From Azospirillum brasilense (GTDB lineage Bacteria > Pseudomonadota > Alphaproteobacteria > Azospirillales > Azospirillaceae): a stretch of 64,000 nt of DNA. The position numbers and the translations under genes were made by a program. The stretch's first letter is position 1. Each line of letters opens with the position of its first letter. Below the pieces are notes generated by a model. That model saw only the letters and a list, made by a program, of their open reading frames with translations, did no database searches and had not been told where the DNA came from. Positions 1-13,085 of the stretch are shown in pieces. The stretch lies in contig NZ_QOKV01000004.1 in NCBI RefSeq assembly GCF_008365405.1, positions 1 through 64,000 on the forward strand, in the 5' to 3' direction.

Positions 1-293
1 TCCTGAAGGACCCGGAGACCGAGGGCATCATCATGATCGGCGAGATCGGCGGCGACGCCGAGGTCAAGGGCGCGGAGTTCATCCGCGACTCCGGGACCAA
101 GAAGCCGGTCGTCGGCTTCATCGCCGGCCGCACCGCGCCTCCGGGCCGCCGCATGGGCCACGCCGGCGCGGTGATCTCCGGCGGCAACGACACCGCGGAC
201 TTCAAGATCGACTTCATGAAGTCCGTCGGCATCGCCGTCGCCGACAGCCCCGCGAGCCTGGGCTCCACCATGCTCAAGGTCTTCAAGGGCTGA
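1..293 (+). CDS. sucD: Succinyl-CoA ligase alpha subunit, C-terminal part (5' truncated by window)
   Basis: This is the C-terminal end of the ADP/GDP-forming succinyl-CoA synthetase alpha subunit, which joins succinyl-CoA hydrolysis to nucleotide triphosphate synthesis in the TCA cycle. The reading frame is open from base 3 and ends with TGA at 291-293. The visible part includes IGEIGGDAE and the family segment [19 protein letters not shown], followed by the usual short C-terminal helix ending VFKG. The catalytic phospho-histidine region is expected around the G-H-A-G segment near the C-terminus, which is present. It precedes sucA on the same strand, as in many alphaproteobacterial suc operons. 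Confidence 0.96.
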   Translation, partial: LKDPETEGIIMIGEIGGDAEVKGAEFIRDSGTKKPVVGFIAGRTAPPGRRMGHAGAVISGGNDTADFKIDFMKSVGIAVADSPASLGSTMLKVFKG

Positions 294-300
294 TAAAGCG

Positions 301-377
301 GTCGGCGGGACCCCATATTCCCGCCGACTGCCGAAGGACCGCCGGCCCCCGCGTCTCCACCCGGAGATCCGGGGGCC
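301..377 (+). other. Two hairpins between sucD and sucA
   Basis: A 10-bp perfect stem (301-310 paired with 319-328, loop of 8) is followed by a second stem of 7 bp (344-350 with 371-377) that has a further CTCC/GGAG pairing inside. Neither is followed by a T-tract, so they do not look like intrinsic terminators. They could stabilise or process the suc mRNA between cistrons. Function is inferred. Confidence 0.45.
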
Positions 378-443
378 GTCCGGACCCCAGCGACAAGCAA
401 AAAAACTCTCTGAGGGAACCGGGCAAACGCCCGAGGCAAACAA

Positions 444-3368
<2,925 letters not shown>

Positions 3369-3410
3369 CTCGACGCCCAGGCGTAGAACAAGAAAGTACG
3401 AGAGGAACTT

Positions 3411-4661
<1,251 letters not shown>

Positions 4662-4752
4662 TACGCACAAGGGAACACCGACAAGGGGATTGCGGGGGGC
4701 ACCGTCCTCCCGCACCCGACCGCCGGGGACGAAAGCCTCCGGAACCTGAGGA

Positions 4753-4780
4753 AAGGCGCCGCAAGGCGCCTTATTTTTTG
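4753..4780 (+). terminator. Rho-independent terminator after sucB
   Basis: An 8-bp perfect GC-rich stem (4753-4760 with 4765-4772) has a GCAA tetraloop and is followed by TTATTTTTT. It closes the suc operon and lies in the gap facing the convergent histidine kinase gene. Confidence 0.9.
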
Positions 4781-4802
4781 CCGTCACACCGTCGAACGCC
4801 CA

Positions 4803-7049
4803 TCACACCAGCACGGCGGCGATCCGGGCAGCGGTGTCCTCCGGCTTCACCACCCGCTCGGCGGGCAGGCGCAGCGTCATGGTCGTCCCGGAGCCCAGCG
4901 TGCTGACGCAGGTCAGCGAGCCGCCGTGCAGCTCCATGAAGTTCTTGGAGATCGACAGTCCCAGCCCGGTGCCCTCGAACTGGCGGCTCGCCGAGTTGTC
5001 GGCCTGTCGGAAGGGCTGGAACAGATGCTCCATGAAGTCCTTCGGGATGCCGATCCCGGTGTCGGCCACCGACAGGGCCAGGGCGCCGTCCTCCTCGACG
5101 CGGGCGGCCAGGGTGACGCTGCCGCCCTCCGGCGTGAACTTCACCGCGTTGGACAGCAGGTTCAGCAGCACCTGCTTGAAGGCGCGTCGGTCCACCCAGA
5201 TGGCGGGAAGGCCGCCGGACACGCCGTTGCGCAGGTCCACCCCGCTGTCGGCGGCACGGTCGCGGACCATGGTCAGGCACTGGGCCACCGCCTCGCAGGG
5301 GTCGATCACCTCTTCGGACAGCTCGTAGCGGCCCGCCTCGATCTTCGACATGTCGAGCACCGCGTTCACGATGTCCAGCAGATGCTTGCCGCTGTCGTGG
5401 ATGTCCTTCGCGCAGGATTTCTGGCGGTCGTTGAGCTTGCCGAAGAACTCGCTGTCGAGGATCTCCGAGAAGCCGATGATGGCGTTCAGCGGCGTCCGCA
5501 GCTCATGGCTCATGTTGGCCAGGAATTCGGACTTGGCGCGGTTGGCCATTTCCGCCTGGCTCTTGGAGGCGAGCAGTTCGGCCTCCTGCTGCCGGCGCTT
5601 GGTGACGTCGCGGATGACGCCGACGAAGACGCGCCGCGCCGCCCCATTCTCCTCCGGCCCACTCTCGTCCGGTCCGCTCTCCCCATCCGGTCCACCCAGC
5701 CGCAGCGCGCTGACCGCCAGATTGATCGGGAAGGTGCTGCCGTCGCGGCGCAGCGCCAGGACCTCGCGATCGTTGCCGATGATGCGCGAGCCGGCATTCG
5801 GGCGGTAGCCGGCCATCGAACGGTCGTGGCCGGCGCGGAAGCCTTCCGGCAGCAGGATGTTGACGCTCTGCCCCACCACCTCCGCCTCGGCATAGCCGAA
5901 CATGCGCTCCGCCGCGGGGTTGAAGGTCTCGATGATGCCGCGCGAGTCGATGGTGACCACCGCGTCCACCATGGATTCCAGGATTCCGCGGATGCGGCGG
6001 GAGGCGCGCTCCAGCCGGTTCTGGTCCTGCTCCCGCCGGGACTGCTGCCGCTCCACGTACCAGGTCAGCAGGGCGATCACCACGGACATGGCGAGGCCCA
6101 TGGCGATCCATACCGCGCTGTCGCGCTTCCATTCGCCCAGCGCCTCGGCCTTCGGCAGGGTGGCGGCGACGGTGAAGGGATAATCGGCGACGCGGCGGAC
6201 GCTGGCGATGCTGGGGCGCCCGTCGGTGGGCAGCACAGTGTCCAGAGTCGCCGCATCCCGCGTGCGCAGCACGGCGTCGACTTCCGGCCAATCGGCCAGC
6301 GTGGCGAGGCGCCGGCGGCCCTCGTCCCAGGGGCGGTGGATCAACACCGTGCCGTCGGCCAGCGCCAGGGTGACCGTGCCCTCCAGCCCCAGCCGCAGCC
6401 CCTCGAAGCCGGCCCCCAGACGCAACGGATTGATCATGGCGACGACCACCCCGGCGAAGCTGCCGTCCGGGTGGGACCAGCGGCGGCTCATCGGAATGAC
6501 GTAGGTGCCGGGGAAGGCCATGCTGGGGACCGGCGCGCCGATGTGAAGCCCGCCGTCCGAGGCGTTCTCGTCCCGGTGGGCCGCGAAATAGGGCCGGTTG
6601 GTCAGGTCGAAGGCCGGGGGGCTGCTGTCGGCGGAGTGGTGCAGGACGCGGCCCTGCTCGTCCACCACGATCAGGCCGGAGATCGGGCCGATGGCGTCGC
6701 GCCGGTTGCGCAGAAGGGCGTTCACCGACGGCGCCGCCGCGGTGCGGGCCTGCGGATGGGTGTCCAGGATGGTGACCAGATCGGACAGCAGCAGGTCCAC
6801 GCTGAACACCGTTCGGACGGCCTGCTCCTCCAGGATGCGGGCGAGGTTGCGGGTCGAGCGCTCGGCCCCATGGACGGCCTCGGCGTGGCGCTGCCAGACG
6901 CCGTAGGCGATCATCGCGTTCACCACGACGATGAAGGCCACCCCGGACGCCCTCATCAGGAAGCGCACCGACCCCAGAATCTCGAACAGCCGCTCCCCCA
7001 GTCCGGAGGGTGGCAAGTTCTCATCGCGAACCGGATTGCGGCTGGCCAT
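4803..7049 (-). CDS. Membrane sensor histidine kinase with Cache and FixL-like PAS domains
   Basis: I chose the start at 7049 (MASRNPVRDENLPP). The frame stays open to 7442, but that upstream part is Arg-rich and unlike coding sequence. The 748-aa protein has an N-terminal membrane segment (about 28-50), a periplasmic Cache-like region and a second membrane segment near 340-360. A PAS domain and a HisKA/HATPase kinase core follow, with the phospho-acceptor in MSHELRTPLN (H515). ATPase boxes NLLSNAVKF, DTGIGIP and GTGLGLSI are intact. The PAS domain resembles the heme PAS of FixL: GYAEAEVVGQSV, HD (H408, aligned by eye with the FixL heme ligand), RIIG..REV and RRDGSTFP. Several other FixL pocket residues differ, so heme binding is only possible. 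It is divergent from a globin-coupled diguanylate cyclase. Confidence 0.9.
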   Translation of the reverse strand: MASRNPVRDENLPPSGLGERLFEILGSVRFLMRASGVAFIVVVNAMIAYGVWQRHAEAVHGAERSTRNLARILEEQAVRTVFSVDLLLSDLVTILDTHPQARTAAAPSVNALLRNRRDAIGPISGLIVVDEQGRVLHHSADSSPPAFDLTNRPYFAAHRDENASDGGLHIGAPVPSMAFPGTYVIPMSRRWSHPDGSFAGVVVAMINPLRLGAGFEGLRLGLEGTVTLALADGTVLIHRPWDEGRRRLATLADWPEVDAVLRTRDAATLDTVLPTDGRPSIASVRRVADYPFTVAATLPKAEALGEWKRDSAVWIAMGLAMSVVIALLTWYVERQQSRREQDQNRLERASRRIRGILESMVDAVVTIDSRGIIETFNPAAERMFGYAEAEVVGQSVNILLPEGFRAGHDRSMAGYRPNAGSRIIGNDREVLALRRDGSTFPINLAVSALRLGGPDGESGPDESGPEENGAARRVFVGVIRDVTKRRQQEAELLASKSQAEMANRAKSEFLANMSHELRTPLNAIIGFSEILDSEFFGKLNDRQKSCAKDIHDSGKHLLDIVNAVLDMSKIEAGRYELSEEVIDPCEAVAQCLTMVRDRAADSGVDLRNGVSGGLPAIWVDRRAFKQVLLNLLSNAVKFTPEGGSVTLAARVEEDGALALSVADTGIGIPKDFMEHLFQPFRQADNSASRQFEGTGLGLSISKNFMELHGGSLTCVSTLGSGTTMTLRLPAERVVKPEDTAARIAAVLV

Positions 7050-7297
7050 GGCTGTGAACAAATCTCCGCACGCAGTCCAAACGGGGCCGTTAAGGGACCG
7101 ACCGCGTGGCATTACCCAACGCAAGACGGTACCGCCCTCGGCCACCGCCAATCTCGCGCGAAAACCATAATGGAAGTTTAACCTTAATGCATCAATGAAC
7201 CCGACCCGCCGGACGGTCGATTGGCGCTTTGCCTGACGCCCGCCGAGCGTTAAGAATTCGCGGGGGTCGGGGATCGTTGCGCAAAGGAACAGGGACG

Positions 7298-8677
7298 ATG
7301 AACAGCCAGAAAGACCGCAAGGCCGCGATCCTCGCCGCCACGCTGTCGTCGCTGTGGACGGACACCGAACCCGCCGTGCGCGAGCGCGTGACCGCCATCG
7401 CGCTCGCCGACGCCGACGCGATCTCGGACATCTTCTACGCAATCCTGCTGGACCGCCCGGACAGCAACGCCTTCCTCAGCCACACGCTGGTCCAGGAACG
7501 GCTGCGCCCGTCGCTGGCGCGCTGGATCGCCGCTCTCTTCACCGCCTCCACCGACGAGGCCATTGCGGCGGTGCTGGAGCAGAATTACCAGGTCGGGCTG
7601 ATCCACGCCCGCATCAACATCCCGCTGACGCTGGTCAACGCCGGAATGCGGATCGTCAAGAAGGAGCTGTCCACCCGCCTGCTGGCCGCCGACCTCAGCC
7701 GCGCGCAGACCGCGTCCGCCATCCTGTTCGTCGGCGAGTTGCTGGACACCGTGCTGGACAACATGCACGAGGCCTATCTGGGCGACCTGTTGGGCAACGT
7801 CCGTCACCAGCAGTCGCTGAAGATGTTCATGAGCGGCCCCAACCTGGCGCTGGAGGGCGAGCGGCTGAAATCATCGCTGTTCGATTGGCTGCGCAACACG
7901 GTTGTGTCCTTCTACGCGCACGAGGACAGCAATCACGCGAGCCCGCCGCCCATCGAATCGTCCGATTTCGGCCTGTGGCTGAACCACAAGGCGGAGCTGA
8001 CCTTCGGCCGCGTGACCGAATTGGACCTCATCCGCGAGCGCACCACCCGCATCAGCGCCAAGGTGACCGCCGCGGTGGAGGGCGGCTTGATCACCCCCGC
8101 CTTCGTGAAGGAGCTGAACAACGACGTCACGGAGATCGCCTACGTCCTCGGCACCATCATCGGGAAGGCGATGGAGATCGAAAGCGGGCGCGACCCGCTG
8201 ACCCGCCTGCTGACGCGGCGCTTCATGCCGGCGATATTCCAGCGCGAGGTGGCCATCAGCCTGCGTCACGGCAAGCCCTTCGCCGTGCTGCTGATGGACG
8301 CCGACCATTTCAAGACGATCAACGACACGCTGGGCCATCAGGCTGGCGATTCCGTCCTGTCGGACATGGCCGAACTGCTGCACACCCATGTCCGGGCCGG
8401 CGATTTCGTCTTCCGCTACGGTGGGGAGGAATTCCTCATCCTGCTGACCGAAATGGACGAGGCGGCGCTGCGCGTGAAGGCCGAATGGCTGCGTCAGACG
8501 GTCGAGGAGCATTGTTTCCATGGCACCGGGGGCGCCGGCAACGGGCTGCGGGTCACCGCCTCCATCGGGGCGGCCCTGCACGAGGGGCACCCGGATTACG
8601 AACACACCGTCCGCCGCGCCGACGCCGCGCTCTACGAGGCCAAGCGCCAGGGCCGCAACCGCGTGGTGATTGCCTGA
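7298..8677 (+). CDS. Globin-coupled (heme-sensor) diguanylate cyclase
   Basis: This is a predicted cytoplasmic enzyme making cyclic di-GMP from two GTP under control of a heme globin domain. The N-terminal 160 residues match globin-coupled sensors of the DosC type. The proximal-heme segment VGLIHARINIPL contains His103, and an FY pair with Tyr47 sits at the expected distal position. A middle helical region (about 180-290) links to the C-terminal GGDEF domain. The active site GGEEF is at 375-379 and the inhibitory I-site R366-A-G-D369 is intact, so product inhibition is expected. Start ATG 7298 has the purine-rich GGAACAGGGA upstream. The stop codon lies inside a 15-bp tandem repeat. There is no EAL domain. 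Confidence 0.92.
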   Translation: MNSQKDRKAAILAATLSSLWTDTEPAVRERVTAIALADADAISDIFYAILLDRPDSNAFLSHTLVQERLRPSLARWIAALFTASTDEAIAAVLEQNYQVGLIHARINIPLTLVNAGMRIVKKELSTRLLAADLSRAQTASAILFVGELLDTVLDNMHEAYLGDLLGNVRHQQSLKMFMSGPNLALEGERLKSSLFDWLRNTVVSFYAHEDSNHASPPPIESSDFGLWLNHKAELTFGRVTELDLIRERTTRISAKVTAAVEGGLITPAFVKELNNDVTEIAYVLGTIIGKAMEIESGRDPLTRLLTRRFMPAIFQREVAISLRHGKPFAVLLMDADHFKTINDTLGHQAGDSVLSDMAELLHTHVRAGDFVFRYGGEEFLILLTEMDEAALRVKAEWLRQTVEEHCFHGTGGAGNGLRVTASIGAALHEGHPDYEHTVRRADAALYEAKRQGRNRVVIA

Positions 8678-8724
8678 ATGGTGATTGCCTGAATGGTGAT
8701 TGCCTGAATGGTGATCGCCTGAGC
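8665..8724 (+). repeat. Four tandem 15-bp repeats overlapping a stop codon
   Basis: The unit GGTGATTGCCTGAAT occurs at 8665-8679, 8680-8694 and 8695-8709. A fourth copy at 8710-8724 has two changes. The first copy encodes the last residues and TGA of the diguanylate cyclase, so each unit repeats the same stop in frame. Replication slippage is a likely origin. Confidence 0.95.
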
Positions 8725-8808
8725 GTGGCTGCGTCCCGGCATCGGGCGTTGCCCTGCGGTGACGCATCGGATACGTAAGACCTTTCCCTGCCGAGACCTG
8801 CGAATTCC

Positions 8809-9963
8809 ATGTCTGACGGACCGCTTTCGCTCTACCGGGCCCGCCGCGGCACCGGGACGCTGCGCCCCGACCCCGATCAGGAGCTGGCCGCCGAGAAGCT
8901 CCAGAGCCTCCACAAGGCGCTGAAGGGCTACAGCCCGCAACCCGCGGGGAAGGCCGGCGGCGCGAAGGCCGGCTGGCTGGAGCGGTTCGGGCTGGGCCGC
9001 CCGCGCTCCGAACCGGCGGAGGCGCCGCAGGGCCTCTACCTGTACGGCGGCGTCGGACGCGGCAAGTCGATGCTGATGGACCTGTTCTTCGACACCGCCC
9101 CGGTGGAGAAGAAGCGCCGCGTCCATTTCCACGAGTTCATGCTGGAGGTGCACGAGCGCATCCACCAGCACCGCCAGTCGGGCAAGAGCAAAGGCAAGGA
9201 CGCCGACGACGCTCTGCCCGAACTGGCCCGCGCGCTGGCCGACGAGGCGTGGCTGCTCTGCTTCGACGAGTTCCACGTCACCAACGTCGTGGATGCGATG
9301 ATCCTCGGCCGGCTGTTCACCAGCCTGTTCGACCTCGGCGTGGTGGTGGTCGCGACGTCCAACTGGCCGCCGGACATGCTCTACAAGGACGGGCTGCAGC
9401 GCGAGCTGTTCCTGCCCTTCATCGCCCTGCTCAAGGAAAAGCTCGACGTCCTGGCGCTGGAGGGCCCGACCGACTACCGGCTGGACCGGCTCCAGGGCAA
9501 GCCGGTCTATTTCTGGCCGCTCGGCGCGGAGAGCGACGCCAGGATCCGCCGGACCTTCGAGACGCTGACCGATGGCGCCCGGGGCGAACCGGCCCATCTG
9601 TCGGTCCAGGGCCGGCGGGTGGAGATCGCCTGCGCCGCCAAATGCGTCGCCCTGGTGGATTTCTGGAGCCTGTGCGGCAAGCCGCTGGGGGCGGCCGACT
9701 ACATCGCCATCGCGACGCACTTCCACACCGTGCTGATCCACGGCGTGCCGACGATGAAGGACGAGCTGCGCAACGAGGCCAAGCGCTTCATGACGCTGAT
9801 CGACGCGCTCTACGAGCACAAAGTCAACCTCGTGGTCGCCGCCGAAGGCCCGCCGGAGCGGCTGTACCCCGAGGGCACCCACGCCTTCGAATTCGAACGC
9901 ACGGTCAGCCGCCTGATGGAGATGCAGTCCGAAGACTACCTGCGCCAGCAGCACCTGACCTGA
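8809..9963 (+). CDS. zapE: AFG1/ZapE-family ATPase (cell division)
   Basis: This is a 384-aa P-loop ATPase of the AFG1/ZapE family. In Escherichia coli ZapE associates with the Z-ring, and mitochondrial AFG1 acts in respiratory complex quality control. Walker A is GGVGRGKS (K86) and Walker B is LLCFDEFHVTN. The arginine-containing VVATSNWPP sensor segment and the C-terminal KRFMTLIDALYE segment are also family features. Length is normal for the family. It stands alone between the diguanylate cyclase and a small secreted protein gene. Confidence 0.93.
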   Translation: MSDGPLSLYRARRGTGTLRPDPDQELAAEKLQSLHKALKGYSPQPAGKAGGAKAGWLERFGLGRPRSEPAEAPQGLYLYGGVGRGKSMLMDLFFDTAPVEKKRRVHFHEFMLEVHERIHQHRQSGKSKGKDADDALPELARALADEAWLLCFDEFHVTNVVDAMILGRLFTSLFDLGVVVVATSNWPPDMLYKDGLQRELFLPFIALLKEKLDVLALEGPTDYRLDRLQGKPVYFWPLGAESDARIRRTFETLTDGARGEPAHLSVQGRRVEIACAAKCVALVDFWSLCGKPLGAADYIAIATHFHTVLIHGVPTMKDELRNEAKRFMTLIDALYEHKVNLVVAAEGPPERLYPEGTHAFEFERTVSRLMEMQSEDYLRQQHLT

Positions 9964-10096
9964 GGGGCCGGGGCGTAGCGCCTCCGCCCGTGTTACCACG
10001 GCGATGCCGCCCTACTCCCGTTTCGCGCCGAAGCTAAACGGGCGCCCGACGTTGTATTGCTGAACGTCGGTCCAACGGCGAGGGAGAGGGCGAGGC

Positions 10097-10510
10097 ATGC
10101 CTTGGCGGTCCCAGTGCGGTGCACTGACGATGGCGCTATTTCTGACGGCACCGATCCAGTCCGCCCCCGCCGCCGCGGCGGGCAGCGTCGACTGCTGGCT
10201 GCTCGACGGGGAGGCGCTGACCCAGGCGCGCGAGGGCGGCTTGTGCAAGGACGCCTTTTCCCGCAATTCGCAGACCGGGGCGGCGCCGGTCGTCCCGGTC
10301 ACCGCGGCTCCACTGCCGGCCCGCAAGCCCGACCCGCCCCCGAAGAAGCGGGTCGTCACCGTCCAGCGCAAGGCGAAGGCGCAGCCGGACTCCCAGGCGG
10401 CGGCCATCGTCCGGCCCGCGGGCCGGAGCGGAGCGGTCGCCGAGGTGGATTTCGGCACCCAGTTCAAGCGCGACTGGAACGCCCTGATGAAGAAGCTGCT
10501 TGAGCCGTAA
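10097..10510 (+). CDS. Small secreted hypothetical protein
   Basis: I do not recognise this 137-aa protein. It begins with a plausible Sec signal peptide (about 1-28, hydrophobic MALFLTAPI followed by SAPAAAA). A short region with two cysteines (DCWLL and LCKDAF) comes next, then a Pro/Lys/Arg-rich basic segment and a C-terminal helix ending FKRDWNALMKKLLEP. Start ATG 10097 follows the strong ribosome-binding stretch GGGAGAGGGCGAGG. An internal ATG at 10130 is less well placed. A periplasmic location is inferred from the signal peptide only. Confidence 0.65.
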   Translation: MPWRSQCGALTMALFLTAPIQSAPAAAAGSVDCWLLDGEALTQAREGGLCKDAFSRNSQTGAAPVVPVTAAPLPARKPDPPPKKRVVTVQRKAKAQPDSQAAAIVRPAGRSGAVAEVDFGTQFKRDWNALMKKLLEP

Positions 10511-10522
10511 GGCCCCGCCGGG

Positions 10523-11101
10523 TCAGGTGCGGGCTTCGTCCAGCCACTTCCTCACCGCGGGCGGCTCGTAGGCCGCGAAGGCGTCCAGGATGCCCGCCGC
10601 CGTGTCGCGGACGATCAGCATGTCGCGGTGCTTGGGCTGCATGAAGCGCTCTCCCGCCACATGGTCGAGGAAGCCGGCCAGCCCGTCGTAGAAGCCAGCG
10701 GCGTTGAGCAGGCCGCAGGGCTTGTCGTGGCGGCCGAGCTGCGCCCAGGTCCACACCTCGAACAGCTCCTCCAGCGTGCCGATGCCGCCGGGCAGCGCGA
10801 TGAAGCCGTCCGACAGCTCGGCCATCAGGGCCTTGCGCTCGTGCATGGTGGCGACGATCCGCAGCTCCTGAAGGCCCTGGTGGCCGACCTCCTTGTCCAT
10901 CAGGAATTGCGGGATGATGCCGGTGACCGTGCCGCCGGCCGCCAGGACCGAGTCGGCGATCCGCCCCATCAGGCCGGTCCGCCCGCCCCCGTAGACGAGG
11001 CCGATGCCACGCTCCGCCATGTGGCGGCCAAGCTGCTCCGCGGCCTCGCCATAGGCCGGGTTGGTGCCGGGGTTGGACCCGGCGTAGACGCAAATCCGCA
11101 T
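10523..11101 (-). CDS. LOG-family (TIGR00730) Rossmann-fold protein
   Basis: This 192-aa protein belongs to the lysine decarboxylase-like LOG family. Characterised members release cytokinin bases or other free bases from nucleoside 5'-monophosphates. The diagnostic motifs are GGGRTGLMG and [16 protein letters not shown], holding the catalytic Arg and Glu. The start at 11101 ([12 protein letters not shown]) matches the family N-terminus; the longer open frame upstream does not. It lies 47 bp downstream of pdxY on the same strand. Cytokinin activation is a family-level possibility and would be notable in a plant-associated bacterium, but the substrate cannot be read from the sequence. Confidence 0.9.
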   Translation of the reverse strand: MRICVYAGSNPGTNPAYGEAAEQLGRHMAERGIGLVYGGGRTGLMGRIADSVLAAGGTVTGIIPQFLMDKEVGHQGLQELRIVATMHERKALMAELSDGFIALPGGIGTLEELFEVWTWAQLGRHDKPCGLLNAAGFYDGLAGFLDHVAGERFMQPKHRDMLIVRDTAAGILDAFAAYEPPAVRKWLDEART

Positions 11102-11148
11102 GTCGTTCCTCTGTGCGCGCCGTCTCTCGGACGCGTGTCGTAAGGGGC

Positions 11149-12009
11149 TTACCGGACGCGGGTGACCGTGAAGCGCTGGCTGGGGTTCACGAACTCGTCC
11201 TGCGCCGCGATCAGTTGCAGTTCCCGCGTGCCCATCCGGCGGGTGGTCTGGAAGATGGCGTAGATCGCCGCCGCCGCCTGCTCCAGCGCCTCGGCCGGAT
11301 CGAAGACCTTCAGGTAATGGGCCAGGAACAGGGCGGCCACCGCGTCGCCCGACCCGTTGGGCGGCGGGTCCAGCGGCAGGCGCGGGGTGGAGACCAGCCA
11401 CGCGCCATCCCGGTCGTCGGCCAGCATCTCGATGTGGCCGGGGTCGGCGTCCTTACGGGTCAGGCTGGTCACCAGGACCAGCCGCGGCCCGCGCTCCCGC
11501 AGGGCGGCGGTGGCGGCCAGCGCGTCGTCCAGCGTTTCCACCGTCCGGCCGGTCAGATACTCCAGCTCGAACTGGTTGGGCGTCATCAGGTCGGCGGCGG
11601 GCACGGCGTGGTCGCGGATGAACTCCGGCAGGCCGGGACGCACGAAGAAGCCGCGCCCGACGTCGCCCATCACCGGGTCGCAGGCGTAGACGGCGCGCGG
11701 GTTGGCGGCCTTCAGCCGGGCCGCCGTCTCGACAATGACCTGACCCAGCCCGACGTCGCCCATATAGCCGGAGAGCAGCGCGTCGCAGGTCGGGAGAACG
11801 CCGCGCGCGGCGACGCCGTCCATCAGGTCGGCCACATGCTCCGCCGTGAAGACCTGCCCGGTCCATTCGCCGTAGCCGGTGTGGTTGGAGAACTGCACCG
11901 TGTTCACCGCGATGGCGTCGCATCCCAGCCGTTGCAGCGGGAACACCGCGGCCCGGTTGCCGACATAGCCGTAAGCGACGTGGGACTGGATCGAAATGAC
12001 GGTCTTCAT
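11149..12009 (-). CDS. pdxY: Pyridoxal kinase
   Basis: This is a predicted ribokinase-superfamily enzyme that phosphorylates pyridoxal (vitamin B6 salvage). The 286-aa length and N-terminus [20 protein letters not shown] match PdxY. The substrate-binding segment [10 protein letters not shown], the PVMGD motif and the GSGD anion-hole motif with the catalytic Asp ([12 protein letters not shown]) are all visible. I chose the start at 12009 because the upstream extension is unlike coding sequence. PdxY and PdxK are close relatives, so preference for pyridoxal over pyridoxine is not settled. Confidence 0.92.
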   Translation of the reverse strand: MKTVISIQSHVAYGYVGNRAAVFPLQRLGCDAIAVNTVQFSNHTGYGEWTGQVFTAEHVADLMDGVAARGVLPTCDALLSGYMGDVGLGQVIVETAARLKAANPRAVYACDPVMGDVGRGFFVRPGLPEFIRDHAVPAADLMTPNQFELEYLTGRTVETLDDALAATAALRERGPRLVLVTSLTRKDADPGHIEMLADDRDGAWLVSTPRLPLDPPPNGSGDAVAALFLAHYLKVFDPAEALEQAAAAIYAIFQTTRRMGTRELQLIAAQDEFVNPSQRFTVTRVR

Positions 12010-12174
12010 GGGCGGACGATCCGAAAGGTTGGGGGCGCATCCTAAACCGTCCGCGCCACACGCTGGGGATGTTTCCATGCAGACCAGAGTTTCACGCCCT
12101 ACGCGCCGCATGGACAGGGCGCGCGGGCGCGGCTAATCCTGCGGCAACGACACGAGACCGCTTGAGGGAATGCC

Positions 12175-13056
12175 ATGGCCGCCACCGCCCGCCCGCGCCG
12201 CAGCGTGCTTTACATGCCCGGCTCCAACGCCCGTGCCCTGGAGAAGGGGCGCAGCCTGCCCGCCGACGGGCTGATCCTCGATCTGGAGGACGCCGTCGCC
12301 CCTGACGCCAAGGCGGAGGCCCGCGCCACCATCAAGGCGTCCATCGCCGCCGGCGGCTATGGCGGGCGGGAGCTGGTGGTCCGCAGCAACGGGCTGAACA
12401 CCCCCTGGGGCTACGACGACCTCGTGATGGCCGCCACCAGCGGGGCCGACGCCGTGCTGCTGCCGAAGGTGGAGAGCGCCGACATGGTCCGCCAGGCCGA
12501 GGCGATGCTGCGCGCCAACGGCTCGCCGGAAGGACAGACCATCTGGTGCATGATGGAGACGCCGCTCGGCATGCTCAACGCCAAGGAGATCGCCGGGGCC
12601 AGCCCGAAGCTGGGCGGGCTGGTGATGGGCACCTCCGACCTCGCCAAGGATCTCCACGCGGCCCACACGCGCGACCGGCTGCCGATGCTGACCAGCCTCG
12701 GCCTTTGCCTGCTGGCGGCGCGGGCCTACGGCCTCGCCATCCTGGACGGGGTTCATCTCGACCTGAACGACGACGCGGGTTTCGCCGAATCCTGCGCCCA
12801 GGGGCGGGAGCTTGGCTTCGACGGCAAGACGCTGATCCACCCCAAGACCATCGCCGCCTGCAACGCCGCCTTCGCCCCCGGCGAGGAGGAGGTCGCCCAG
12901 GCCCACCGCATCATCCAGGCCCACGCCGAGGCCGTCGCCCAGGGCAAGGGGGTTGTTCTGGTGGATGGGCGGCTGGTGGAGAACCTGCACGTCGAGAACG
13001 CCCGGCGCCTCGTCGCGCTGGACGAGGCGATCCGGGCGCTGGCGACGGCGGGCTGA
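12175..13056 (+). CDS. CitE-like CoA ester lyase (HpcH/HpaI aldolase family)
   Basis: This 293-aa TIM-barrel protein is of the CitE/malyl-CoA lyase group. Such enzymes cleave or form C-C bonds of hydroxyacyl-CoA esters (citramalyl-, malyl- or methylmalyl-CoA) with Mg2+. Recognisable stretches are SVLYMPGSN at the N-terminus, the acidic metal-binding GLILDLEDAV, LLPKVES, MMETPLGM with the metal-binding Glu, GTSDLAKDL and GKTLIHPKTI. It is a stand-alone protein without citrate lyase alpha or gamma subunits nearby, which argues against citrate lyase itself. The exact acyl-CoA substrate is undetermined. It is divergent from pdxY. Confidence 0.85.
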   Translation: MAATARPRRSVLYMPGSNARALEKGRSLPADGLILDLEDAVAPDAKAEARATIKASIAAGGYGGRELVVRSNGLNTPWGYDDLVMAATSGADAVLLPKVESADMVRQAEAMLRANGSPEGQTIWCMMETPLGMLNAKEIAGASPKLGGLVMGTSDLAKDLHAAHTRDRLPMLTSLGLCLLAARAYGLAILDGVHLDLNDDAGFAESCAQGRELGFDGKTLIHPKTIAACNAAFAPGEEEVAQAHRIIQAHAEAVAQGKGVVLVDGRLVENLHVENARRLVALDEAIRALATAG

Positions 13057-13085
13057 GGCCCGCCGCTCCGCTCACCGGGAAACGC

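Noticed and set aside
7050..7442. N-terminal extension of the sensor kinase up to 7442.
   Set aside because: It would overlap the start of the divergent cyclase gene and is Arg-rich without structure. The start at 7049 gives a normal N-terminus.
8665..8724. Tandem repeats as a CRISPR array.
   Set aside because: The units are contiguous 15-mers with no spacers and no cas genes are near.
10047..10069. A 7-bp inverted repeat (CGACGTT/AACGTCG) upstream of the secreted small protein.
   Set aside because: It is too short and alone to call an operator, and no matching regulator is nearby.
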